Below are positions 17,521-25,838 of a stretch of DNA of 64,000 bases, one piece after another. The notes beneath the pieces are model-generated. The model was not told where the DNA came from, did not search any database, and worked only from the letters and a program-made list of their open reading frames with translations. Origin of the DNA: an uncultured Myxococcales bacterium. GTDB lineage: Bacteria; Myxococcota; Myxococcia; Myxococcales; Myxococcaceae. Every line of letters starts with the position of its first letter. The stretch's first letter is position 1. A program made the translations under genes and the position numbers. The DNA lies in assembly GCA_937980205.1 (NCBI GenBank), contig CALJKW010000046.1, positions 14,736-78,735 on the forward strand, read 5' to 3'.

Positions 17521-18587
17521 CGCGTGAGCTCCAGCAGCGCGGCGGCGGCAGCGGCGGCGCCGTTGTGGGGGACGAGCTTCTCCATCGCCGCGCGCATCGG
17601 CGCGGCCCGCTCGGGGTTCAGCACGTGCTCGAGGGCGGGCAACAGCTCGTCGGCTCGCAGCGTCGCCGAGCAGCGGCCCGCGCCCGCAGCTTCGACGGCG
17701 CGCGCGCGCGCGGCCTGGTCATCGAGCACGCGCGTGAACGGCACGAAGACCGACGGCACGCGCGCGAACAGCGCCTCGGTCACCGAGTTGTAGCCGGCGG
17801 CGCACAGCGTGGCGTCGAACGCCGGCAGCACGTCGAGCGCCGGGAAGAGGTCGTGCAGCTGGCGCACGTGCGGCGCGCGGAACGCGCCGAGCGGGCCGGC
17901 TCCGATGACGATCTCGAGGCGCTCGAGCTTCGAGGTGACCTCGAGGGCCTGGGTGAACGAGCGCTGCAGGTCGGGGTCGCCGCCTCCTCCGAACGAGACG
18001 TAGAGGGCGCGGTCCTTCGGCGCGAGCCCGAGGCGGGAGCGCGCGGCCTCGCGGCTGGGCAGCTCGTCACGCTCGCGGATGAGGATGGGGCCGACGGCGC
18101 GCAGCTTGTGCGGCTCGGGGACGGGCCCGACCGCCGCAGCGTCGAGGTGCGGGACGATGACGGCGTCGTACAGCGGCAGCGTCGCCTGCATGAGCGGGCT
18201 GCGCGCGGCCTCGTCGCGCTGCTCGCGGAAGACGAACACGTTCTTCTGGCGCCACCGCAACACCGGCAGCAGCTCGTCGAAGCTGCCGGCCGGGTACGTG
18301 TCCACCACGAGCACGTCGGGGTCGAAGCCGGAGATGGCGCTCCACGTCACCGACTGCGCGACGCGCAGATAACGCGTCCGCGACAGGCCGACCTTCTCGC
18401 GCAGGCTCTTCGACGGGACCTTGATCGAGGCGAAGCCTTCACGACCGATGACCTGGCACGCCTCCGAGGAGGTGACGAAGAGCACCTCGCTCTCCGGAGC
18501 CTTGCGCTTGAGCGCGCGCGCGATCGACACGAGCCGGGTCACGTGCCCGAGCCCGAGGCCGTCGACGGCGTAGAAGAGCGCTCTCAC
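17517..18587 (-). CDS. MurG-like GT-B glycosyltransferase
   Basis: A 356-residue GT-B fold protein. N-terminal DGLGLGHVTRLVSIARAL is the glycine-rich acceptor-domain loop with the G-x-GH-x-x-R pattern; the C-terminal half has VSFGGGGDPDLQ and the nucleotide-sugar site AGYNSVTEALFARVPSVFVP, as in MurG and related family 28 enzymes. It probably transfers a sugar from a UDP-sugar. GTG start overlaps the stop of the TPR gene (GTGA), and its own stop overlaps the start of the radical SAM gene (ATGA). Confidence 0.8.
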   Translation of the reverse strand: MRALFYAVDGLGLGHVTRLVSIARALKRKAPESEVLFVTSSEACQVIGREGFASIKVPSKSLREKVGLSRTRYLRVAQSVTWSAISGFDPDVLVVDTYPAGSFDELLPVLRWRQKNVFVFREQRDEAARSPLMQATLPLYDAVIVPHLDAAAVGPVPEPHKLRAVGPILIRERDELPSREAARSRLGLAPKDRALYVSFGGGGDPDLQRSFTQALEVTSKLERLEIVIGAGPLGAFRAPHVRQLHDLFPALDVLPAFDATLCAAGYNSVTEALFARVPSVFVPFTRVLDDQAARARAVEAAGAGRCSATLRADELLPALEHVLNPERAAPMRAAMEKLVPHNGAAAAAAALLELTR

Positions 18588-19831
18588 GAGTGGTCTCTCC
18601 AGCCCGGCGAGTCGTCGCGCCGCGAGCGCGAGGCGTTCGCTGCTGCGGCGGCGGCCGCGGCGGCCTCGGCAGCGGCGCTTCGGGCCGCGTCGAGGTCCAG
18701 CGCGCCGAGCAGGGCTGCCCCGGCGCCGACCGTCGCGAGGCCCACCAGCGGCTCGAGCGCCGACCAGCGTTCTCCGCCGAGGTCGAGGTTCCACGCCGGC
18801 ACCTCGCGCGTCGGAGGACCTCCCCAGTACGCGTGCTGGTACGGGTCGAACCCCGCGAGCTGCGACCAGTGCTCGCGGTCGCCGGCGCCGCCGCAGCGGA
18901 CGGTGAGCCCCACGCCCGACCCGGCCTTCTGTGCGCAGCGCTCGCAGCTGACCACCTGGCGGGTCGTGCCGCCCGTCGACAGCTCGACGCCGCGCCGGGC
19001 CTCGGCGGTGGCCAGCGGTCGGGCGCAGAAGAAGCAGCCGACCCGGGGGGCCGGCCCCGGCGTCCAAGCGGCGCCTTTGAGTGTGTCGAGGCGCGCGGCG
19101 GCGGCGTCGACTGCGGCGGTGGCGCGCTCGAGGGCCTGCGGCGCCGGCCAGTCGTTCTCGAGCGACGAGCGCACGAACTGCAGCTCGTCGCCGGCGCGCG
19201 CGGTGGCTCGCCGCAGCTCGGCGTCGTCGACTTCGCCGACCGACTGCTCGAGGCGAGCCTGCCGTACCGCGAGCCGCGCCTGCTGCTCGCGCAGCGCCGG
19301 GTCTCGAGGTGCCGGAGGGCTCGGGGGCTGAGCGCTGGCAGCGGAGCGCGAGCGCGACCGGCGCGACACCCAGACGAGCAGACCGATGCCGAGCAGCAGG
19401 AACCCGCCGCAGCACGGGAGCGTGATGTCCCCGTCGAACTGGGAGACCCGGGAGCCCGCCGCTGCCGGCGCCGCCGGACTGGGCGCGTCTTTGAGCTCGG
19501 AGACCTTCTTGTCGATCTCCGCCCGCTTGTACTCGGGGTCCATGCGGCGCGAGTCGGCGAAGGCCTCGCGTGCCTCGCGATCGCGCCCCAGCTTCTTGAG
19601 CGCCAGGCCGCGGTTGTAGTGCCAGCGCGCGCGGGACGGGTCCATGTCGACGCAGCGGTCGAAGTGCTCGAGCGCTTCGCCGTACTGCTTCGCGTCGTAG
19701 GCGGCCTTGCCCTGCTCGTAGACCGCCATCACCGCCGCAGGCACGCCGGTGTCGACGTGCTCGGCTTCGTCCGGTTGGGCGACGGCGGGGGCTGCGAGGA
19801 ACGTCGCGAGTACTACTGCGAGCGCGCGCAT
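18584..19831 (-). CDS. TPR protein with signal peptide, membrane helix and zinc-ribbon-like motif
   Basis: A 415-residue protein heading the GT/radical SAM operon. Order: signal peptide (residues 1-18, ending AVAQ), TPR repeats at about 38-105 (KQYGEALEHFDRCVDMDP, HYNRGLALKKLGRDREAREA), a transmembrane helix near 143-160 (GGFLLLGIGLLVWVSRRSRS), a cytoplasmic coiled region, then CFFCARPL ... CERCAQK, which looks like a zinc ribbon, and an alanine-rich tail. The tandem TPRs would face the periplasm. Partner unknown. Confidence 0.7.
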   Translation of the reverse strand: MRALAVVLATFLAAPAVAQPDEAEHVDTGVPAAVMAVYEQGKAAYDAKQYGEALEHFDRCVDMDPSRARWHYNRGLALKKLGRDREAREAFADSRRMDPEYKRAEIDKKVSELKDAPSPAAPAAAGSRVSQFDGDITLPCCGGFLLLGIGLLVWVSRRSRSRSAASAQPPSPPAPRDPALREQQARLAVRQARLEQSVGEVDDAELRRATARAGDELQFVRSSLENDWPAPQALERATAAVDAAAARLDTLKGAAWTPGPAPRVGCFFCARPLATAEARRGVELSTGGTTRQVVSCERCAQKAGSGVGLTVRCGGAGDREHWSQLAGFDPYQHAYWGGPPTREVPAWNLDLGGERWSALEPLVGLATVGAGAALLGALDLDAARSAAAEAAAAAAAAANASRSRRDDSPGWRDHS

Positions 19832-19898
19832 GGCGCCGGACTTAAGCGCGAGCGGCTACGCCCGTCGACAACGACCTGAGGTTCTGTTGCCCGGCGTT

Positions 19899-20675
19899 TC
19901 AGCGCATCGGGCTCTTCACGAGCCGCTGCTGAAGTCCCTCGAGCTCGACGAGCGCGACTCCGCCGGCGCGGGCCTGGGCGATGAGCGCGGGCGTCGCGGG
20001 GGCGTCGACGACGACGAGCGCGTTCGAGGCCGCTTGCCGCACCTCTCCGCTGGACGCGACGAACGCCTTCACGAGCGCGGCGGCCGCCGCGTTGCGCGTC
20101 GTCTGCTCGGCCTCGCGGTTCGGCAGCGTCTGCCACGCCCAGGCGTTGGCGACCTCTCCGAGCGCCTTGACGAGGAGCTTGGCGCGGGCCTCGTTCGGCT
20201 TCTTGTCGAGCTCGGCCGCGAGCACGCGCACGGTCTGCGGCGAGCGCAGCGAGCCGATGCCCGCGACGACGGCGTCGCGCGAGATGAGCCGCTCGAGCGT
20301 CGCGAGCTCTCCGAGCTTCGCCAGGCCTTCCGCCGCCGCGCGCTGCACGAGGAACGGGGCCGCGTCGTCGGCGAGCGCCTGCTCGAACACGGGCCGGGCC
20401 TGCGCGTCCTGCAGGGTGCCGAGGGCCTCGAGCACCGACACGCGCCAGGCGAGCCTGGCCGACTCCGTCCACGACGGGTCGAAGGGCTCGTTCGCCGCCG
20501 CGATCAGATCCGGCAGCGCGCGCGCGCCGAACGTCTCGAGCGCGGGGCGAATCGACGTCGCGAGCTTGCCGCGCTTCAGCTTGTCGAGCCTGGGGACCGA
20601 AGCGCGGACTCCGGCGATGACGTCGGCGAACGCCGCCGAGGACACCAACATCGAGATCAAGACGAACGTTCTCAT
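19899..20675 (-). CDS. exported HEAT-repeat-like protein
   Basis: A 258-residue protein with a signal peptide (MRTFVLISMLVSSAAFA) and alpha-helical repeats of HEAT/PBS-lyase style (SVLEALGTLQDAQARPVFEQ, AAEGLAKLGELATLERLI, LLVKALGEVANAWAWQTL). Such repeats usually serve as binding scaffolds. Its ATG overlaps the TGA of the upstream arginine deiminase gene, so the two are translated together and probably act in the same compartment; a chaperone, substrate adaptor or regulator of the deiminase is possible. Confidence 0.65.
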   Translation of the reverse strand: MRTFVLISMLVSSAAFADVIAGVRASVPRLDKLKRGKLATSIRPALETFGARALPDLIAAANEPFDPSWTESARLAWRVSVLEALGTLQDAQARPVFEQALADDAAPFLVQRAAAEGLAKLGELATLERLISRDAVVAGIGSLRSPQTVRVLAAELDKKPNEARAKLLVKALGEVANAWAWQTLPNREAEQTTRNAAAAALVKAFVASSGEVRQAASNALVVVDAPATPALIAQARAGGVALVELEGLQQRLVKSPMR

Positions 20676-22495
20676 CGGCCGCTCTCCCACCACTTGGCTT
20701 CCGGAATCTTGCGAGCGGCGTTGGTGGCGCAGTGAACCTCGCCCGCCCCCACGTGGTACATGTCCCAGTCGTCGATCCACCGGACGTTGTAGCCGATGGC
20801 CGCGAGCTTCTGTTCGAAGTCGGCCTTGAAGATGTCCTTGCCGTCGATGACCGGACCGAACGGGTCGGGCGCGACGAAGTCGCTCATGCCGGCGGCGTAG
20901 CCGTTGACGAAGCCGGGCTGCCAGGCGACCGCGGCGCCGTACTCGGTGTGGTGCAGGAAGGGGACGCGGATGATCTCGGCCTCGGTGATGCCGGTCTCGC
21001 GCCTGAGGATCTCGAGCTGCGCGTCGATCTCGATGGCGGCGGCAGCGCTGCGACCCATCACGTCGGTGTTCTGCAGCGCCTGCTGAATCGTCGTGGTCGC
21101 GGGGATCGGGTTCCAGTTCTCGTCGTAGAACGACTTGCCGATGAACATGCGCACGCCGCCGTTGCCGCGCGCCACCTCGGCCTCGAGCATCTGCTTCGCG
21201 AGCCGCGGGTCGTTGAGCAGCAGCACCCAGCCGCGCGCGTTCGGCGCCTTCAGGAACGAGATGGTCTCGTCGACGTGCGCGACGAGCAGCCACGACGTGT
21301 CGACGTAGACCGGAGGCTGCACGGCCTGCGCCTCGAACACGCGCTTCATGACCGGGTCCGGCAGGGCCGACGCGCTCAGCCCGCGGAGCAGGCGGCCGAG
21401 CGGGTACTTCTGCCCGCCGTGCTCGAACGGAGGAATCGTCTCGGTGTTGCCGTACGAGTTGAGGGTCTCCCAGTTGTGATCCTGGTTCAGGGTGAACGCC
21501 TGGACGCCGGCGCTGTCCTTGCCGCGGAACCTCGTGAAGACGATGCGGCCGGCGGGGCGCAGCGGCGTCGGGCTGTTCTCCCAGACGCCCGCCGAGCGGT
21601 ACGCGACGCGCACCGCGTGCTGCGTGCCACCGGGGGCGGGCATCGACATGTAGCCCGTCTCGAAGAAGTCTTGCGTCCAGATGTCCTGGTCGGGGATCTC
21701 GACGAGCGGCGCCTTCTCGGGCGTGAGCTGCAAGAGGCCCTTCAGCGCGTTGATGAAGGTGGAGCTCATGGGGTCGCCGAACACGCGCGTCACGTACGAG
21801 GTCTCGGGCGGCGTGAGGTGATGGAACGTCATCACCGGCGACATGCGCATGCGGAGGGTGTCGGTCACCTGCCCGTGCTCGGGGCTGCGGACGGTGAGGG
21901 TGAGCGTCACGTAGCCGTCCCACTGCGAGGCGTCGCGGAGGATGTCCTTGCCCTCGATGAAGAGGTCGAGCCCGTTGCGCAGGTCGTTGGTGCTGAGCGT
22001 CGCCGCCGACGGGTCGAACACCTCGTAGGTGTCGCCGCTCCGGCGGAACATGCGGGTGAAGCCGGCCGGGGTGATGGTGATGCTGCCCGACGTGCCGGTC
22101 GGCACCGTCGGCCACGCGACGACCTTGATCGGCGCGAGGTCGAGCACGTCGTCGGCGCCGTTCACGACCTCATCGAGGGCGTCGTGGCACGCGGCCAGCT
22201 GCGCGTCGCTGCCGGTGCCCGGGCACCGCGCCGTGTCGTCGTCGATGTTCGCGAGGAAGACCGCGCCGTGCTTCGCGTCCCACGTGTCCTCGTCCTGATC
22301 TTCGGTGGGGTCGTCGACGTCGATCACGCCGTTGCGGTTCACGTCGGCGCGCAGATCGACCAGCGGCAGCGCGACGATGGGACCCAGCGGCTGGGTGGTC
22401 TGGAAGGACTCCGCGAAGTTTTGACCGCACGCCGCGGACAGCAGCAGCGGCGGTAGCAGAAAGGCCGAACCAGTCAGGCCAGAACGAGAACGCAT
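20672..22495 (-). CDS. secreted protein-arginine deiminase-like lipoprotein
   Basis: A 607-residue protein with a lipoprotein signal (LLLSAACGQ) and the catalytic set of vertebrate-type protein-arginine deiminases (PAD), which convert peptidyl-arginine to citrulline with Ca2+: W273-T-Q-D276 (PAD4 W347/D350), H407-V-D409 (H471/D473) and V-H-C589 (C645). The spacings 131 and 182 residues compare with 121 and 174 in PAD4. A DxNxNGxxDxDD calcium-loop-like segment and GAVFLANIDDDT precede it, as in the PAD middle domain. RBS AGGAGG lies about 10 bp before the ATG. Coupled to the HEAT-like gene. Distinct from the Porphyromonas-type enzyme. Confidence 0.85.
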   Translation of the reverse strand: MRSRSGLTGSAFLLPPLLLSAACGQNFAESFQTTQPLGPIVALPLVDLRADVNRNGVIDVDDPTEDQDEDTWDAKHGAVFLANIDDDTARCPGTGSDAQLAACHDALDEVVNGADDVLDLAPIKVVAWPTVPTGTSGSITITPAGFTRMFRRSGDTYEVFDPSAATLSTNDLRNGLDLFIEGKDILRDASQWDGYVTLTLTVRSPEHGQVTDTLRMRMSPVMTFHHLTPPETSYVTRVFGDPMSSTFINALKGLLQLTPEKAPLVEIPDQDIWTQDFFETGYMSMPAPGGTQHAVRVAYRSAGVWENSPTPLRPAGRIVFTRFRGKDSAGVQAFTLNQDHNWETLNSYGNTETIPPFEHGGQKYPLGRLLRGLSASALPDPVMKRVFEAQAVQPPVYVDTSWLLVAHVDETISFLKAPNARGWVLLLNDPRLAKQMLEAEVARGNGGVRMFIGKSFYDENWNPIPATTTIQQALQNTDVMGRSAAAAIEIDAQLEILRRETGITEAEIIRVPFLHHTEYGAAVAWQPGFVNGYAAGMSDFVAPDPFGPVIDGKDIFKADFEQKLAAIGYNVRWIDDWDMYHVGAGEVHCATNAARKIPEAKWWESGR

Positions 22496-22614
22496 GTCGA
22501 AACAACCTCCTGCTGCGGCCCTTGAGAGGGCCCCGAGACGTAGCAGAGGTATCGGCCGCGATGGAAGGCGGGGTGCGTAAATGTCGCCCGCCGGTATTCC
22601 CCTTTTCGTGCAAC

Positions 22615-23877
22615 ATGAGAGGCATGCGACCCGCACTGCTGTGCTTCGTGTTGATCGGCTGCAGCGCAGGCACCATGGATCCGCCGGACTCGGGAACCGG
22701 AGGCGGAGCGATGGCAGGCGGCAGCGGCGGAGGAAGCAGTGTCGGCGGCGGTTCCCCGGGCGGCGGAGACGCCGGCGGAGGGAGCTCCCTCGGCGGTGGA
22801 GCCGGCGGCTCGGGTGGCAGCGGCGGAGCGGCCGGCGGCTCGAGCGGCGGCTCGGGCGGCACCGGCGGCGGCGCGGTGCAGGGCCGGCCGTTCGTCTACG
22901 TCGGCAGCGGCAACAACATCTTCGTGTACTCGCTCGAGGCGGACGGAGGGCTCACCCAGCGCGCGACGACCGCGGCGGGAAACGGCTCGAGCTTCCTCGC
23001 GGTGCACCCGTCGAAGCAGTGGCTGTACGTGGTGAACGAGGGCAGCAGCCAGGTCGCCGCGTTCGCGATCGACGGCGGCACCGGCGGGCTGCACTTCATC
23101 AACCGCGTGAGCAGCCAGGGCAACGGGCCGGCGCACGTGTCGGTTCACCCGAGCGGCCGCTTCGTGATGGTCGCGAACTTCGGCGGCGGCAGCGTGACCG
23201 TGTACCCGGTGACGGACGGCGGCGCGCTGGGCACGCCGACCGACACCGATGCTCCGGCGGCCGAGGCGCATCAGATCATCGCCGACTCGGCGGGCACGAG
23301 CGTGTACGTGCCGTGCCGCGGCGGGCAGCGCGTCGCGCAGTACGACTTCTCGGACGCGGGCGTGCTCACGCCGAAGTCTCCGCCGTCGCTCGGGGCTGAC
23401 GCCGGCGCGGGCCCGCGGCACATGGACTTTCATCCGAACGGGCGCTGGGCGTACCTCATCAACGAGCAGGCGCTGACGATGAGCGCGCTCGACGTCGCGC
23501 CGGACGGGCGGCTCTCGTACAAGCAGACGCTGTCGACCGTGCCGGCCGGAGCGAGCGGCGGCTCGACCGCCGAGGTCTTCGTGCACCCCGCGGGGCACTC
23601 GGTCTACGGCTCGAACCGCACGCCGCACAACACGATCGTCCACTACCGGCTCGACGCGAACGGGATGATGACGCTCGTCGGGCAGACGCCGAACGGCGGC
23701 AGCGCGCGCAGCTTCGCGCTGCACCCCGACGGCACGCTGCTGCTCGCCGCCAACCAGGGCGCCGGCACCATCGTCGCGCTGCGCGTCGACCCCGTCACCG
23801 GCGCGCTCACCTCGCTCGGCCCCGTCGCCACCGGCCTGGGCAACCCCGCGTACGTGGGCTTCGTGTTCCTGCCGTAG
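22615..23877 (+). CDS. lactonase-fold (YbhE/6-phosphogluconolactonase-like) beta-propeller lipoprotein
   Basis: A 420-residue product with lipoprotein signal (PALLCFVLIGCSAG), an 80-residue Gly/Ser-rich linker, and a seven-bladed propeller of the lactonase family: repeated blocks FLAVHPSKQWLYVVNE, HVSVHPSGRFVMVANFGGG, HMDFHPNGRWAYLINE, VFVHPAGHSVYGSNR, FALHPDGTLLLAANQ. The family includes 6-phosphogluconolactonases, but surface anchoring makes that reaction unlikely; a binding or lactonase role outside the cell is more plausible. ATG at 22615 or 22624 both possible. Divergent from the deiminase gene across about 120 bp. Confidence 0.8.
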   Translation: MRGMRPALLCFVLIGCSAGTMDPPDSGTGGGAMAGGSGGGSSVGGGSPGGGDAGGGSSLGGGAGGSGGSGGAAGGSSGGSGGTGGGAVQGRPFVYVGSGNNIFVYSLEADGGLTQRATTAAGNGSSFLAVHPSKQWLYVVNEGSSQVAAFAIDGGTGGLHFINRVSSQGNGPAHVSVHPSGRFVMVANFGGGSVTVYPVTDGGALGTPTDTDAPAAEAHQIIADSAGTSVYVPCRGGQRVAQYDFSDAGVLTPKSPPSLGADAGAGPRHMDFHPNGRWAYLINEQALTMSALDVAPDGRLSYKQTLSTVPAGASGGSTAEVFVHPAGHSVYGSNRTPHNTIVHYRLDANGMMTLVGQTPNGGSARSFALHPDGTLLLAANQGAGTIVALRVDPVTGALTSLGPVATGLGNPAYVGFVFLP

Positions 23878-23878
23878 G

Positions 23879-23900
23879 AAAAGGGGCCTGTCCCCCTTTT
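23879..23900. terminator. AAAAGGGG...CCCCCTTTT palindrome
   Basis: Perfect stem of AAAAGGGG with CCCCTTTT and loop CCTGT(C), starting just after the lactonase stop codon. It has terminator shape in both directions. The same core in inverse orientation recurs at 43151-43176 and, imperfectly, at 43273-43296, so it is also a dispersed repeat. Confidence 0.7.
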
Positions 23901-24032
23901 CGGCACATGCGCCCACGCAGGCCCACGTCTTTACGGGGGTTTTTTCTCTCAGTTTGTAAGAGCCCATTTTGAACCGCCGCAGGCCGGCGATTTTTCGCCG
24001 CGGGAGAACTTCCGTCGAACACGGAGGTCACC

Positions 24033-24956
24033 ATGGCTCTGGACGGTCTGAAGTCGAGGTTGCAGCAGGCGCGCCGCATTCTCCCGCAGGTCGAGCGGCC
24101 CAACCCGCTGTCGGTGGCGAAGCCGGTGCAGCCTCCGCCCGCGACGCGCAACGTCGCGCTGCGCGCGCACCTCGGCCAGGACGGCTTCGACGCCGGCAAC
24201 GCCGCCGTGGTGCACGGCGCGCCCGCGCCGGGCCCGATCGGGAAGACCCCTCCGGAGCCGACTCCGGAAGAGGCGCGCCGCGCCGCCATCGACCGCGCGG
24301 TCGAGACCGGAGAGCCGCAGGAGTTCGTGAACTCCGACGGCGAGACGGTGACGGTGCAGATCGAGCAGACGCGCTGGCCCTTCGACGGAGACACCCGCGT
24401 GGTGCGCGTCGACGACGAGGAGTTCACGGTGAAGTTCGACACCGAGGGCGAGGTCGACAAGAACGCGATGCTCACGCAGCTCGTCGACTCGTACAGCGAG
24501 ACGCCCGAGGAGTACCGCGGCGAGCTCGACGAGGTCGTCATCACCAGCGACACGTACGAGACCGACACCGGCCAGCCGGCCGCGGCGAGCGCGGGCGGCA
24601 ACAAGATGACCTTCTACAACAACGGCGACTTCCTCACCGAAGAGGTCTTCCACCACGAGATGGGGCACCTCGCCGGCCGCAAGGCGGAGAACTCGAACGA
24701 CGGCTTCTTCGACGACTGGTTCGGCGAGCCGTCGCCGGTGCCGCCGGGGTGGGACGACGCCGCGCGCTCGGACGGGAACTTCGTCGGCGAGTACGCCGAG
24801 GCCGATCACGACGTCGACGGCGATTACACCGAGGACTTCGCCGAGGCGTACGCGCACTACATGCAGGCGGTCGACGAAGGCCCCGAGGCCGTCGAGGCGT
24901 TTCAGGAGCAGTACCCGGCGCGCTACGAGATCTTGAAGGACATGGTGCCGGCGTAG
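24033..24956 (+). CDS. HExxH zinc metallopeptidase, gluzincin-like
   Basis: A 307-residue protein. VFHHEMGHLAG gives H208-E209-x-x-H212 and TEDFAEAYAHY supplies E271 as the probable third zinc ligand, an arrangement like anthrax-lethal-factor-related and other gluzincin peptidases with a single short domain. The first 90 residues are Pro-rich and basic with no signal peptide, so it might be an intracellular enzyme or an effector exported by a specialised system. Strong ribosome site CGGAGG precedes the ATG. The region before it (23901-24032) is unusually AT-rich for this genome and likely holds the promoter. Confidence 0.7.
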   Translation: MALDGLKSRLQQARRILPQVERPNPLSVAKPVQPPPATRNVALRAHLGQDGFDAGNAAVVHGAPAPGPIGKTPPEPTPEEARRAAIDRAVETGEPQEFVNSDGETVTVQIEQTRWPFDGDTRVVRVDDEEFTVKFDTEGEVDKNAMLTQLVDSYSETPEEYRGELDEVVITSDTYETDTGQPAAASAGGNKMTFYNNGDFLTEEVFHHEMGHLAGRKAENSNDGFFDDWFGEPSPVPPGWDDAARSDGNFVGEYAEADHDVDGDYTEDFAEAYAHYMQAVDEGPEAVEAFQEQYPARYEILKDMVPA

Positions 24957-24959
24957 CTC

Positions 24960-25229
24960 GCGGCCGCGCCCGGACTTCGGGCCACGAGGGTGGAAGAGTG
25001 GCTCAGCTCCAGGGCCTGGCTCGGGAGACTCGGTGCGGCGCGCTGCGATCGGCTGTCGAGGGAGCTGTGGCTTTCGTCGGGCGGGGAGAAGGGTCGCGGC
25101 CTCGCCCGGACTTCGGGCCACGAGGGAGGAAGAGTGGCTCAGCTCCAGGGCCTGGCTCGAGTGACTCGGTTCGACGCGCTGCGAATCGGCTGTCGACGGA
25201 GCGGTGGGTTTCGTCGGGCTTGGAAGCGC
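24960..25229. repeat. two tandem copies of a 135-bp repeat
   Basis: Copy 1 (24960-25094) and copy 2 (25095-25229) align at a constant offset of 135 bp, for example CCGGACTTCGGGCCACGAGG and GTGGCTCAGCTCCAGGGCCT in both, with mismatches increasing toward the 3' end. No convincing gene overlaps; short open frames here cross the repeat in several phases. The whole gene-free stretch is 24957-25503. Confidence 0.85.
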
Positions 25230-25280
25230 GCCCGCGACGCGGTGCCGGGTCGCCGGGCCCAGGTTCTTTCCGCGTGCCAC

Positions 25281-25309
25281 GATCCGTCAGCGGGGGGCGC
25301 TGACGGATC
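25281..25309. terminator. perfect 12-bp hairpin in the gene-free stretch
   Basis: GATCCGTCAGCG (25281-25292) pairs perfectly with CGCTGACGGATC (25298-25309) around a G-rich 5-nt loop. It may be a terminator for either flanking gene or a protein-binding palindrome; no T-tract. Confidence 0.5.
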
Positions 25310-25438
25310 CTGTCACGTGAGACGCTCGGCGCAGCGCTCGGCGTCGGAGCGGCCGCTCAGGCGTGCTCGCGGCGGTGGAGACGAACCGCTGTTCCACCCC
25401 AAGCCAGTCCTCCGGCGCGCGGATCAACGACCACGAGA

Positions 25439-25500
25439 CAGGCCCTGGAGCTGACCCACTTCGCCGCCCCTCGTGCGCGCGAGCTCGGGCGAGGTCCGGG
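25439..25500. repeat. diverged inverted copy of the 135-bp repeat
   Basis: CAGGCCCTGGAGCTGACCCA and nearby bases (25439-25460) match the reverse complement of the repeat core, followed by CCCTCGTG and GAGGTCCGGG at similar spacing. It makes a large inverted arrangement with the two tandem copies upstream. Confidence 0.5.
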
Positions 25501-25503
25501 AGC

Positions 25504-25821
25504 TCACCAGTGCTTCGGCCAGGCGAACGCCTCGATCTTCTCGCGCAGCTCATCCAGCGTCTTCGCCTCGAGGTGAATCTTCCCCGTCGGCTTGCCGAGT
25601 CCGAAGTGGTTCTCGGGCATGAACGGGCGCCCCGTCTTCCGCGCCTGTTCGAACGCGGCCTTCGAGTCGGCCTCGTCGACGACGAGGTCGCGCACGCGAA
25701 ACACTCCGTCCTGCTGCACGATCGCGGTGCACGGGTGCGGAGATCCGAACCGCAGCGGCGGCCCGCGCTCGGCGAGCAGCTCGAGCACGCGCTTCTTCCC
25801 CACCGGAGCCATCGGCGCCAT
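25504..25821 (-). CDS. conserved-looking small protein, function unknown
   Basis: A 105-residue soluble protein, mixed alpha/beta in appearance (TAIVQQDGVFRVRDLVVDEA, then KIHLEAKTLDELREKIEAF at the C-terminus). I do not recognise the family. Two in-frame ATGs (25821, 25812) are possible. It lies 17 bp downstream of the methyltransferase-like gene on the same strand and is probably in its operon. Confidence 0.55.
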   Translation of the reverse strand: MAPMAPVGKKRVLELLAERGPPLRFGSPHPCTAIVQQDGVFRVRDLVVDEADSKAAFEQARKTGRPFMPENHFGLGKPTGKIHLEAKTLDELREKIEAFAWPKHW

Positions 25822-25838
25822 CGCAGAGCGCGACCTTA

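Noticed and set aside
20672..22495. Agmatine deiminase or Porphyromonas-type peptidylarginine deiminase
   Set aside because: Those share the guanidino-modifying fold but not the WxQD, HVDE and VHCxTN contexts with this spacing; the animal-type PAD pattern fits far better.
24960..25229. CRISPR array
   Set aside because: Only two copies of 135 bp in direct contact, with no spacers and no cas genes.
24990..25454. 154-residue open frame across the repeats
   Set aside because: It duplicates with the DNA repeat, changes character between copies and has no start site or motifs; judged non-coding.
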